A DNA stretch of 64,000 nucleotides from NCBI RefSeq assembly GCF_035989305.1, contig NZ_CP108514.1, positions 4,030,501 to 4,094,500 on the forward strand. The letters are read 5' to 3'. The translations under genes and the position numbers were made by a program. This document shows, piece after piece, positions 16,156-23,943 of this stretch. Numbering within the stretch: position 1 is the stretch's first letter; every line of letters begins with the position of its first letter. Below the pieces are notes generated by a model that saw only the letters and a list, made by a program, of their open reading frames with translations, was not told the origin of the DNA and did no database searches. Origin of the DNA: Streptomyces sp. NBC_01233 (GTDB lineage: Bacteria; Actinomycetota; Actinomycetes; Streptomycetales; Streptomycetaceae).

Positions 16156-16938
16156 ATGACCAGCGAGATCAGCGAGATCAGCGAGATCAGCGAGATCGGC
16201 ACGGACGGCACTGACGGCACTGACGGCACTGACGGCTTCCACGCCACCCTGCACTCCCTGCGCGTGTGGGACTCCCCGCTTCCCGGCTTCGACACCGGGG
16301 CCGCACCCGCCGAGCCGCTCCCGCTGTTCCGGGAGTGGTTCGTGCACGCCGCCCGGGCGGGGCAGTTGGAGCCGCACACGATGAGCCTGGCGACGGTGGA
16401 CGGCGCGGGGCGGCCCGATGTGCGGACCCTGATGCTGCACGACGCCGACGAGCGGGGCTGGCACTTCGCCTCGCACGTCACCAGCGCCAAGGGCGTGCAG
16501 CTGGCCGCGCAGCCGCGGGCGGCGCTCGGGTTCTACTGGCCGACCGTGGCCCGGCAGATCCGGATCCGGGGCCGGGTCACCGCCTGCGGGCCCGAGGAGA
16601 GCCGCGCGGACCTGGCGGTCCGCTCGCGCGGGGCGCTCGCCGCCGCGCTCACCGGGCGCCAGAGCGAGGTGCTGGAGTCGGCCGAGGACCTGGTCCGGGC
16701 CTCGGAGCGGGCCTGGGAACGGGCCGGGGCCGAGCCGGACGCACCCGCTCCGACCTGGACGCGGTACGTACTGGACGCCGACGAGGTGGAGTTCTTCCAG
16801 GGCGACCCCACCCGCCGCCACACCCGCCTGCGCTACCGCCGCACCACCGGCCCCGACGCCGACACCGACGCCGACACCGACACCGACGCCGATGCCGACG
16901 CGGGAAGCTCCTGGGTCCGCGAGCTGCTCTGGCCCTGA
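16156..16938 (+). CDS. Pyridoxamine 5'-phosphate oxidase family protein
   Basis: The 260-residue protein has the PdxH-like flavin split barrel: LEPHTMSLATVDGAGRPDVR, HFASHVTSAKGVQLAAQPRA, GFYWPTVARQIRIRGRV and a C-terminal RHTRLRYRR. The FMN-binding features suggest pyridoxine or pyridoxamine phosphate oxidation or a related reductase. The N-terminus is built of 9-bp repeats (SEISEISEISEI, GTDGTDGTDGTDG), and the C-terminus has another Asp repeat (DTDADTDTDADADA). The 3' 106 bp overlap the convergent DUF35 gene. The start lies 24 bp from a divergent start and may be leaderless. Confidence 0.82.
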   Translation: MTSEISEISEISEIGTDGTDGTDGTDGFHATLHSLRVWDSPLPGFDTGAAPAEPLPLFREWFVHAARAGQLEPHTMSLATVDGAGRPDVRTLMLHDADERGWHFASHVTSAKGVQLAAQPRAALGFYWPTVARQIRIRGRVTACGPEESRADLAVRSRGALAAALTGRQSEVLESAEDLVRASERAWERAGAEPDAPAPTWTRYVLDADEVEFFQGDPTRRHTRLRYRRTTGPDADTDADTDTDADADAGSSWVRELLWP

Positions 16939-17354
16939 TCCGGCCGGAAGACCGCCACCCGCACCCCGTCCGCCGCCTCGCGGAAGGTGACCGTCAGGGG
17001 CATGCCGATGCGCAGGTCCACCGCCTCGCAGGACACCACCTCGGTCATCATCCGCGGGCCCTCCGCCAGGTCGACCACCGCCGCCGTGTACGGGACGCGC
17101 GTGCCGAAGGGCGGGAGGTCGTTGCGGTGGATCACCGACCAGGTGTAGAGGGTCGCCCGGCCGCTCGCCGGCTCCCACCTCACGCGGTCCTCGCCGGCCC
17201 AGCAGTGCGGGCAGAACTCGCGCGGGTAGTGGTGCGCCCGCCCGCAGTCCCCGCAGCGGCGCAGCAGGAGCCTGCCTTCCGCCGCCGCGTCCCAGTAGGT
17301 GCGGGTGAAGTCGTCGGTCTCCGGGAGGTCGTAGCGCGCCGCGCCGCCGCTCAC
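16833..17354 (-). CDS. DUF35 OB-fold/zinc-ribbon acyl-CoA binding protein
   Basis: The 173-residue protein has a zinc ribbon (CGDCGRAHHYPREFCPHC, about 33-50) followed by an OB-fold (GRATLYTWSVIHRND, YTAAVVDLAEGPRMMTEVV). GTG 17354 overlaps the DoxX stop as GTGA. The last 20 or so residues (SASASVSVSASVSASG) are an antisense reading of the Asp repeat of the pdxH-like gene. The two genes overlap tail to tail by 106 bp. It probably partners an Ltp-type enzyme, most simply the one at 13989, which is under the same type of operator. Confidence 0.82.
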   Translation of the reverse strand: MSGGAARYDLPETDDFTRTYWDAAAEGRLLLRRCGDCGRAHHYPREFCPHCWAGEDRVRWEPASGRATLYTWSVIHRNDLPPFGTRVPYTAAVVDLAEGPRMMTEVVSCEAVDLRIGMPLTVTFREAADGVRVAVFRPDQGQSSSRTQELPASASASVSVSASVSASGPVVRR

Positions 17355-17803
17355 AGGAAGAGTCCGATCGCCGCGTCGAGGGACCAGGTCTGCCAGGACA
17401 TGGCGAAGAGCGCGACGAGCGAGATGAGCGCCATCATCGCGTTCTGGCCCTGCTCGGCCCAGTCGTGGATCATCAGCACCAGGTAGAGCAGGTTCAGCAG
17501 CAGCCCGCCGACCAGGGCGACCGGGGTCAGGAGGCCGAGCACCAGGCCCAGCCCGAGCGCGAGTTCCGCGTAGACGACGATGTACGCCATCGCCTTCGGG
17601 CGCGGCGCGACGACCAGTTCGAAGCCGCCCTTGACGAAGGTCCAACGGTGCTTGTTCGCGACGTCGGCGGCCCACGCGATGCCGGTGCCGCGTTCGAACC
17701 AGCCCTTCTTGTCCTTGTGCCGCCAGCTCTCCAGCCACCACAGGCCGAGGCCTATCCGGAGCACGGCGAGCCATTCGGCCCCACTGAGCCAGATGGTCTG
17801 CAT
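17351..17803 (-). CDS. DoxX-family membrane protein
   Basis: The 150-residue protein has about four membrane helices: LAVLRIGLGLWWLESW, YIVVYAELALGLGLVLGLL, VALVGGLLLNLLYLVLMI and MMALISLVALFAMSW. A conserved loop (FVKGGFELVVAPRPK) matches DoxX-like proteins of actinobacteria. It is the first gene of an operon with DUF35 and has operator 4 upstream. DoxX proteins are linked to quinone-coupled redox or membrane stress, and the role in a CoA pathway is unclear. Confidence 0.8.
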   Translation of the reverse strand: MQTIWLSGAEWLAVLRIGLGLWWLESWRHKDKKGWFERGTGIAWAADVANKHRWTFVKGGFELVVAPRPKAMAYIVVYAELALGLGLVLGLLTPVALVGGLLLNLLYLVLMIHDWAEQGQNAMMALISLVALFAMSWQTWSLDAAIGLFL

Positions 17804-17832
17804 CGGCAGCCCCCACCCCTCTCATCACTGAT

Positions 17833-17847
17833 CTGACGGTACGTCAG
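17833..17847. promoter_or_regulatory. TetR-type operator copy 4 (upstream of doxX-DUF35)
   Basis: CTGACGGTACGTCAG is a perfect 6-bp-arm palindrome, 30 bp upstream of the DoxX start at 17803. Confidence 0.75.
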
Positions 17848-17886
17848 TTCAGCGGATGCAGGGCGATCCCGCAAGGCCCCGGCCGG

Positions 17887-18550
17887 CTACGGGTCGGCGA
17901 AGAGCCTCCCGCATCCCTCGACCCCGGCGGTGGCGGCGCCCGCCGCGCGCAGGGCGGCCCGCAGCAGGACCTGGTCCGCGGTGAGGACGGGACGGCCGAG
18001 GGCCGGGGGCCGGGGCCGGGGGCCGGGGGCCGGGGCCGGGGGCCGGGGGCCGGGGCCGGGGGCCGCCTCCAACGCCTCGATCACGCCGACCGCGCGGAAG
18101 CCGTTGCCGCCGATGACCACCGCCTCGGCCTCGTCCGGGGCGAAGGACCCCACGCGGATCCGCAGCGCCTCGGCCGCCGCGGCGCACCGGGCGACGACCG
18201 GCAGCCCGTGGGCGCGCGCCGAGAGGCGGGCCGGCATCCGCGCCTCCCCGGGCGCCGATCGCGTACGCGGGCCGGTGAAGGCGGAGCCGGTCGCAGCCAC
18301 CGGCGCCGCCGCCGGCAGCTCGCTCGCCCCGGTCGACGTGCGGCGGCTCGGCGACGGCCCGCACCGGGGCGAGCGGGATGGTCGGATCCATCGCACCGCC
18401 GCGGCCCATCGCGCCGAACGCCACCCGGGCGGCGTGCAGACCCACATCCGCCGGGGCCAAGGCGCGCGGCTCCGACTCGGGCCCGACGTCGGCGCGCGGG
18501 ATGAGGACACCAGGGCAGGCACGCACGTCCCAGCCGTCCGGTCGCCCCAT
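17887..18550 (-). pseudogene. Maleate isomerase/Asp racemase-family gene, decayed
   Basis: From ATG 18550 (GGAG six bases upstream) one frame reads VLIPRADVGPESEPRALAP and AFGAMGRGGAMDPTIPLAPV, typical of the N-terminus of maleate cis-trans isomerase-type enzymes. After EPPHVD the similarity moves to another frame (ELPAAAPVAATGSAFTG), briefly back (PAYAIGA), then on to HGLPVVARCAAAAEAL. The middle of the protein appears deleted. The C-terminus follows: VVIGGNGFRAVGVIEALE, then GRPVLTADQVLLRAALRAAG and GCGRLFADP. The second active-site Cys motif is replaced by GGNGFRA. A GGGGCC-type repeat is inserted between the last two segments. The gene cannot make a working enzyme. Confidence 0.72.
17998..18065. 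repeat. GGGGCC-type simple repeat inside pseudogene
   Basis: About 65 bases consist of units such as GGCCGGGGGCCGGGGCC repeated with a 20-bp higher-order period. They add a Pro/Gly/Arg/Ala stretch to the broken isomerase reading frame. The repeat probably arose by slippage after the gene lost function. Confidence 0.85.
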
Positions 18551-18699
18551 CGGTCACTCCGGCCCCTCCGGAAGCGGGGACTTCACCCTGCGCCACCGGG
18601 GAGGACGCGCCGCCCGGCGCCCCGCCCGTGACCGATCCGCAATCGATTCCCTCCTTGTCCGAGACCCATCAACTCAGCGTGGCGATACGATCACACCTC

Positions 18700-19887
18700 A
18701 TGCCTGGAGTCCCCGCAGCACCCGACATGACCACCCAGCCCCGCCCCGCGTACGTCATCGGGGCCGGCCCCGGCGGCCTCGCCGTGGCCGCCGCACTGCG
18801 CGCCCGCGGGGTCCGCGCGGTGGTCGTCGAGAAGTCCGACGCGGTCGGTACGTCCTGGCGCCGGCACTACGACCGGCTGCGCCTGCACACCACGCGCCGG
18901 CTCTCCGCCCTCCCGGGCCTGCCGATGCCGCGCCGCTTCGGGCGCTGGGTCTCCCGCGACAACGTCGTGCGCTACCTGGAGAAGTACGCCGAGTTCCACG
19001 AGCTGGAGCTGGTGACCGGCGTCGAGGTGACCCGGATCGAGCCCGCCCCCGAAGGGGAGGACGGCTGGACCCTGCACGCCAGCGGCGGGCGGGTGCTGAC
19101 CGCCGCGGCCGTCGTCGTCGCCACCGGGTACAACCACACGCCGGTGATCCCCGACTGGCCCGGCCTGGACACGTACGGCGGCCGGCTGCTGCACGCCGCC
19201 GACTACCGCAACCCCCAGCCGTACGCCGGCCAGGACGTCCTCGTCGTCGGCGTCGGCAACACCGGCGCCGAGATAGCCGTCGACCTCGTCGAGGGCGGGG
19301 CGGCGCGGGTGCGGCTCGCCGTGCGCACCGCCCCGCACATCATGCGCCGCTCCACCGCCGGCTGGCCGGCCCAGCGCAGCGGGATCCTCGTCCGCCGGCT
19401 GCCCGTGAGGCTCGTGGACGGCCTGGGCCGGCTCGTCTCCGGGGCCTCGGTCCCGGACCTGTCGGCGTACGGGCTTCCGCGCCCCGCCACCGGCCTCTAC
19501 AGCCGGGTCAAGGAGGGGGCGATCCCGCTCCAGGACGTCGGCCTGGTCGACGCGGTGCGCCGCGGCGCGGTGGAGCCGGTGGCCGCCGTGGAGTCCTTCG
19601 ACGGCGCCGAGGTGGTGCTCGCGGACGGCTCGCGGATCACCCCGGACGCGGTGATCGCGGCCACCGGCTACCGCCGCGCCCTGGAGGGGCTGGTCGGCGG
19701 CCTCGGGGTGCTCGACGAGCGGGGGCGGCCCCGTACGCACGGCGCCCGCACCTCGCAGCAGGCCCGCGGGCTGTACTTCACCGGCTTCACGAATCCCATC
19801 AGCGGGATGTTCCGGGAGATGGCCATGGACGCGGAGAAGATCGCCAAGGCCGTGGCCCGGCAGGCGCGCCGGGCGTCGTCCCGGTAG
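18700..19887 (+). CDS. Flavin-containing monooxygenase / NAD(P)-binding oxidoreductase
   Basis: The protein (395 residues from ATG 18700) has an FAD-binding Rossmann motif (VIGAGPGGLAVAAAL), a central VVVATGYNHTPVIPDWPG, a second NADPH-binding motif (VVGVGNTGAEIAVDL) and a late AATGYR segment. This is the YUCCA/FMO-like flavoprotein layout for oxygenating small molecules. GATACGAT just upstream suggests a leaderless ATG 18700. GTG 18628 and ATG 18727 are alternatives. No CTGAC operator precedes it, so it is probably outside the catabolic regulon. Confidence 0.82.
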   Translation: MPGVPAAPDMTTQPRPAYVIGAGPGGLAVAAALRARGVRAVVVEKSDAVGTSWRRHYDRLRLHTTRRLSALPGLPMPRRFGRWVSRDNVVRYLEKYAEFHELELVTGVEVTRIEPAPEGEDGWTLHASGGRVLTAAAVVVATGYNHTPVIPDWPGLDTYGGRLLHAADYRNPQPYAGQDVLVVGVGNTGAEIAVDLVEGGAARVRLAVRTAPHIMRRSTAGWPAQRSGILVRRLPVRLVDGLGRLVSGASVPDLSAYGLPRPATGLYSRVKEGAIPLQDVGLVDAVRRGAVEPVAAVESFDGAEVVLADGSRITPDAVIAATGYRRALEGLVGGLGVLDERGRPRTHGARTSQQARGLYFTGFTNPISGMFREMAMDAEKIAKAVARQARRASSR

Positions 19888-19959
19888 AGCCGGCCGCCGG
19901 AGCCAGTCGTCCGTTTGTCGATAATCCGCGACGGATCGACTTTCGCTACCCTGACGGAC

Positions 19960-20445
19960 ATGACCGCCATGACGCGCACCCGCACCGAACCGGACCTGTC
20001 GTTCCTCCTGGACCACACCAGTCACGTGCTGCGGACCCAGATGAGCGCACGGCTCGGCGAGATCGGACTCACCCCGCGCATGCACTGCGTCCTCGTCCAC
20101 GCCCTCGAGGAGGAGCGCACCCAGGCGCAGCTCGCCGAGATCGGGGACATGGACAAGACCACGATGGTGGTGACGGTGGACGCGCTGGAGAAGGCCGGCC
20201 TGGCCGAGCGCAGGCCGTCCGGCACGGACCGGCGGGCCCGGATCATCGCGGTGACCGAGGAGGGGGCGAAGGTCGCGCAGGAGAGCCAGAAGATCGTCGA
20301 CCGAGTGCACGGAAGCGCGCTCGGCGCCCTGCCGGACGACGAGCGCGAGGTACTGCTCCGCGCACTGAACCGCCTGGTCACGGGGCATCTGCAGACACCC
20401 GAGGAGGGGCCGCGGCCGGCCCGGCGGGCACGCCAGAAGGGCTGA
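19960..20445 (+). CDS. MarR-family transcriptional regulator
   Basis: The 161-residue protein has a winged helix (LTPRMHCVLVHALEEE, QLAEIGDMDKTTMVVTVDAL, then RRPSGTDRRARIIAVTEEG). TACCCT seven bases before ATG 19960 suggests a leaderless start. Upstream, GTCGAT and ATCGAC form an inverted repeat with a 12-nt spacer around 19917-19940, which may be its operator. It normally would control a drug exporter, of which only a fragment remains downstream. Confidence 0.85.
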   Translation: MTAMTRTRTEPDLSFLLDHTSHVLRTQMSARLGEIGLTPRMHCVLVHALEEERTQAQLAEIGDMDKTTMVVTVDALEKAGLAERRPSGTDRRARIIAVTEEGAKVAQESQKIVDRVHGSALGALPDDEREVLLRALNRLVTGHLQTPEEGPRPARRARQKG

Positions 20446-20468
20446 CACCCGGGCTTCACCCCGGCAGG

Positions 20469-20704
20469 CCTGAGCCCTGGCCGCCTCCCGCACCGAGTCC
20501 CTCGCCGAGACGGGACGCCCCGCCCCCGAGGCCCTGACCGGCGGCTACCACCCGGCCTTCGCGGTCGGGGCGGCCCTCCTCGTCGCCGCTCCGGCCATCG
20601 CCTTCACGGTCCCGCGCCGCCCGAAGGACGCCCCGCGGGAGGCGGCCGCCGAGCGGGACGCCCTTGGCCGAACCGCGCCCTGGACCGACCCCGCGGGGAT
20701 CTGA
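20469..20704 (+). pseudogene. C-terminal remnant of an MFS (DHA2-type) exporter
   Basis: After an in-frame TGA, an open frame without start codon reads LAASRTESLAETGRPAPEAL, then GGYHPAFAVGAALLVAAPAI and a basic tail ending at TGA 20702-20704. This matches the last loop and last membrane helix of EmrB/QacA-type transporters. The rest of the gene is missing, although a MarR regulator sits just upstream, as is usual for such exporters. Confidence 0.65.
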
Positions 20705-20765
20705 CACCGTGATTCGACACCGTTCACCACATCACCTCCACCAGCTTTCCTGCGCAGCCCTGTTC

Positions 20766-20780
20766 CTGACGGCACGTCAG
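20766..20780. promoter_or_regulatory. TetR-type operator copy 5
   Basis: CTGACGGCACGTCAG is a perfect 6-bp-arm palindrome, 76 bp upstream of ATG 20856. Together with copy 6 it forms a tandem pair with 24 bp between centres. Confidence 0.75.
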
Positions 20781-20789
20781 TTCAGTAAT

Positions 20790-20804
20790 CTGACTACACG
20801 TCAG
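20790..20804. promoter_or_regulatory. TetR-type operator copy 6
   Basis: CTGACTACACGTCAG is a palindrome with 5-bp arms. It is the second of the tandem pair in front of the ADP-forming acyl-CoA synthetase. The double site suggests tighter control of this unit. Confidence 0.72.
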
Positions 20805-20855
20805 TTATTGAGTTCCAGTTCCATCAAGGTTCATCGAGCAGGAGCGGGCGGAACG

Positions 20856-23090
20856 ATGCTTGGATCTACTCACGGCACCCTCACCACCGACTTCCGCGCA
20901 CGTGTCGAGGCCTGCGGGGAGTCCCCCAGGACGGCCGTCCACTCATCGGCGGCCCCCTCCGCCGACGACGCGGTCGCCGTGGACGTCAGCGGCCGGCCGC
21001 TGCACGCCGACGTGCCCGACCTCGACCGGTTCTTCCGGCCCGAGTCCGTGGCCGTCATCGGCGCCTCCGACGCCGAGGGCAGAGCGAACACCGGCATCAC
21101 CCGCCAGCTCATCGCCTGGGCGGAACGCGTCGGCGCCCGGATCCACCCCGTGCACCCCACCCGCCCCACCGTCTTCGGGCTGACCTGCCACGCCTCCGTG
21201 GCCGACCTGCCCGAACAGGTGGACCTCGCCGTCCTCCTCGTCGCCGACCCGCTCCCCGTCATCGAGGAACTGGCCGAGACCAAGGTGAAGTTCGCCGTCG
21301 CCTTCGCCTCCGGCTTCGCCGAGACCGGCGACGCGGGCGCCGCCGCCCAGGACCAGCTCGGCGCCGCCGTCCGACGCTCCGGCCTGCGCCTCCTCGGCCC
21401 CAACACCAACCTGAACGCCTTCGAGGAGTTCCGCGACGACCTCGACGGCCCGGCCATCGCCCTGATCACCCAGTCCGGCCACCAGGGCCGGCCCGTCTAC
21501 ACCCTCCAGGAACTCGGCATCCGGCTCTCCCACTGGGCGCCGACCGGCAACGAAGCCGACCTGGAGACCTCCGACTTCATCTCCTACTTCGCCGAGCAGC
21601 CCGAGGTGGGGGCCATCGCCTGCTACGTCGAAGGCCTCAAGGACGGCCGTTCCTTCCTCCTCGCCGCCGACCGGGCCGCACGCAACGGCGTCCCCGTCGT
21701 CGCCGTCAAAGTCGGCCGCACCGAGACCGGCGCCCGCATGGCCGCCTCCCACACCGGGAAACTGACCGGCGCCGACACCGTCGTGGACGCCGCCATGCGC
21801 CAGTTCGGCGTCATCCGCGTCGACGGACTGGACGAACTCCAGGACACCGCCGCCCTGCTCGCCCGCGCCCGCAAGCCGAAGGCCGAAGGGGTCGTCGTCT
21901 ACTCCATCTCCGGCGGCACCGGAGCCCACTTCTCCGACCTGGCCACCGAGGCGGGCCTGACCCTGCCCACCCTCTCGCAGGCCAAGCAGGACGAGCTCCA
22001 CCAGTGGATCCCGGAGTACCTGAACGTCGCCAACCCCGTCGACAACGGCGGCCACCCGGTCGGCGACTGGCGCGGCCGCAAGATCATCGACGCGATCCTC
22101 GCCGACCCGTCCGTCGGCGTCCTGATCTGCCCGATCACCGGCCCCTTCCCCCCGATGAGCGACAGGCTCGCCCAGGACCTGGTCGACGCAGCCGAGGCCA
22201 CGGACAAGCTCATCTGCGTGATCTGGGGCTCCCCGGTCGGCACCGAGGACGCCTACCGCACCACCCTCCTCGGCTCCTCCCGCGTGGCCACCTTCCGTAC
22301 CTTCGGCAACTGCATCACCGCCGTCCGCGCCTACCTCGGCCACCACCGCTTCACCGCCGGCTACCGCTCCCCCTTCGAGGACGCACCACGCACGCCCTCG
22401 CCCTCGTACCGCAAGGCGCAGGCCCTCATGCGGCCCGGCCAGCAGCTCAGCGAGCACGCGGCGAAGCAGCTCCTGCGCGCCTACGGGATACGGGTCCCCC
22501 GCGAGCAGCTGGTGACGAGCGCGGCGGCGGCCGTCCGGGCGGCCGGCCTGGTCGGCTACCCGGTGGTAATGAAGGCCTCGGGCCCGCAGCTGGGCCACAA
22601 GACGGAACTCGGCCTGGTGAAGATCGGCCTGACCTCGGCGAGCCAGATCCGCGACGCGTACCGGGAGCTGACCGACATCGCGCGCTACGAGAACGTGCCG
22701 CTCGACGGGATCCTGGTCTGCCAGATGGTGGAGCGGGGGGTGGAGATGGTCGTCGGCGTCACCCAGGACGACCTCTTCGGCCCGACGGTCACGGTGGGGC
22801 TCGGCGGGGTCCTGGTCGAGGTCCTCCACGACGCGGCGGTCCGCGTCCCGCCCTTCGGCGAGGACCAGGCCCGCGCGATGCTCACGGAACTGCGGGGGCA
22901 CGCGCTGCTGGAGGGCGTACGGGGGGCACCCCCGGCCGATGTGGACGCCCTGGTGGAGGTCGTCCTGCGGATCCAGCGGATGGCGCTGGAACTCGGCGAC
23001 GAGCTGTCCGAGCTGGACATCAACCCCCTGATGGTCCTCCCCCGCGGCCAGGGGGCGGTGGCCTTGGACGCCCTCGCCATCTGCCGCTGA
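20856..23090 (+). CDS. Acyl-CoA synthetase (ADP-forming) / acetate-CoA ligase family
   Basis: The 744-residue protein fuses three parts. They are an N-terminal CoA-binding Rossmann domain (RFFRPESVAVIGASDAEG, about 52-150), central succinyl-CoA-ligase domains with the phospho-His segment AASHTGKLTGAD, and a C-terminal ATP-grasp domain (YGIRVPREQLV, GYPVVMKASGPQLGHKTELG, LDINPLMVLP). It converts an acid, ATP and CoA to acyl-CoA, ADP and phosphate, or runs in reverse. GGAG lies upstream of ATG 20856. It is followed by a crotonase gene after 48 bp, and both are under operators 5 and 6. Confidence 0.87.
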   Translation: MLGSTHGTLTTDFRARVEACGESPRTAVHSSAAPSADDAVAVDVSGRPLHADVPDLDRFFRPESVAVIGASDAEGRANTGITRQLIAWAERVGARIHPVHPTRPTVFGLTCHASVADLPEQVDLAVLLVADPLPVIEELAETKVKFAVAFASGFAETGDAGAAAQDQLGAAVRRSGLRLLGPNTNLNAFEEFRDDLDGPAIALITQSGHQGRPVYTLQELGIRLSHWAPTGNEADLETSDFISYFAEQPEVGAIACYVEGLKDGRSFLLAADRAARNGVPVVAVKVGRTETGARMAASHTGKLTGADTVVDAAMRQFGVIRVDGLDELQDTAALLARARKPKAEGVVVYSISGGTGAHFSDLATEAGLTLPTLSQAKQDELHQWIPEYLNVANPVDNGGHPVGDWRGRKIIDAILADPSVGVLICPITGPFPPMSDRLAQDLVDAAEATDKLICVIWGSPVGTEDAYRTTLLGSSRVATFRTFGNCITAVRAYLGHHRFTAGYRSPFEDAPRTPSPSYRKAQALMRPGQQLSEHAAKQLLRAYGIRVPREQLVTSAAAAVRAAGLVGYPVVMKASGPQLGHKTELGLVKIGLTSASQIRDAYRELTDIARYENVPLDGILVCQMVERGVEMVVGVTQDDLFGPTVTVGLGGVLVEVLHDAAVRVPPFGEDQARAMLTELRGHALLEGVRGAPPADVDALVEVVLRIQRMALELGDELSELDINPLMVLPRGQGAVALDALAICR

Positions 23091-23138
23091 CCGGCCCCAT
23101 CCAGCCCCGCCGGGCTGAAGACGAAAGGGAGTTCACCC

Positions 23139-23942
23139 ATGACCGGCATCCCCGGGGACGAAGTCCTCCACCGCGTTGACAACGGCGTCGCCTGGATCAC
23201 CCTGAACCGCCCCGAGGCGATGAACGCCGTCACCTGGGCCCAACGCGAACGCGTCATCGCGCTGCTCGCCGGCGCCTCCGCCGACCCCGCCGTCCGCGCC
23301 GTCGTCCTCACCGCCACCGGCAAGGGCTTCTGCGCGGGCGCGGACCTGCGCGGCGGCGGCGCCCCCGCGGGCGAGAGGGTCGCCGGCGACGTGGCCCGCA
23401 TGATCCGCCTCGGCGCGCAGCGCCTGATCACCGCGGTGCTGGACTGCGAGAAGCCCGTCCTCGCCGCCGTCAACGGCACGGCCGCCGGCATCGGCGCCCA
23501 CCTGGCGCTCGCCTGCGACCTCGTCATCGCCGCCGAACCGGCCCGCTTCATCGAGGTGTTCGTCCGCCGCGGCCTGGTCCCCGACGGCGGCGGCGCGTAC
23601 CTGCTGCCCCGTCTCGTCGGCCCGCAGAAGGCCAAGGAGCTGATGTTCTTCGGCGACGCCCTCCCCGCGGCCGACGCCGAGCGCCTCGGCCTGGTCAACA
23701 AGGTGGTTCCGGCCGAGGAGCTGGAGGAGACGGCCCGCGCGTGGGCCGAGCGGCTCGCGCAGGGCCCCACCCGCGCCCTCGCCCTGACGAAGCAGCTGGT
23801 CAACGCCTCCCTGGACGGTGACCGGGCGGCCGCCCTGGCCGCCGAGGCCACCGCTCAGGAGATCAACATGACCACGGCCGACGCGAACGAGGGCGTGGCG
23901 AGCTTCGTGGAGCGCCGCACGCCCAAGTACCTGGGCCGGTGA
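23139..23942 (+). CDS. Enoyl-CoA hydratase/isomerase family protein
   Basis: The 267-residue crotonase-fold protein has oxyanion-hole motifs KGFCAGADLRGGGAP and AAVNGTAAGIGAHLALACDL. The catalytic region is VFVRRGLVPDGGGAYLLPRL, with an Asp (VPDGGG) as in PaaG-type isomerases or hydratases. AAGGGAG lies seven bases before ATG 23139. It is the second gene of the operator 5/6 unit and is expected to hydrate or isomerise the enoyl-CoA intermediate. Confidence 0.87.
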   Translation: MTGIPGDEVLHRVDNGVAWITLNRPEAMNAVTWAQRERVIALLAGASADPAVRAVVLTATGKGFCAGADLRGGGAPAGERVAGDVARMIRLGAQRLITAVLDCEKPVLAAVNGTAAGIGAHLALACDLVIAAEPARFIEVFVRRGLVPDGGGAYLLPRLVGPQKAKELMFFGDALPAADAERLGLVNKVVPAEELEETARAWAERLAQGPTRALALTKQLVNASLDGDRAAALAAEATAQEINMTTADANEGVASFVERRTPKYLGR

Positions 23943-23943
23943 G

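Noticed and set aside
19948..19964. CTGACGGACATGACC at the marR start as an eleventh operator
   Set aside because: Only one half-site matches. The sequence is explained by the -10 and start codon.
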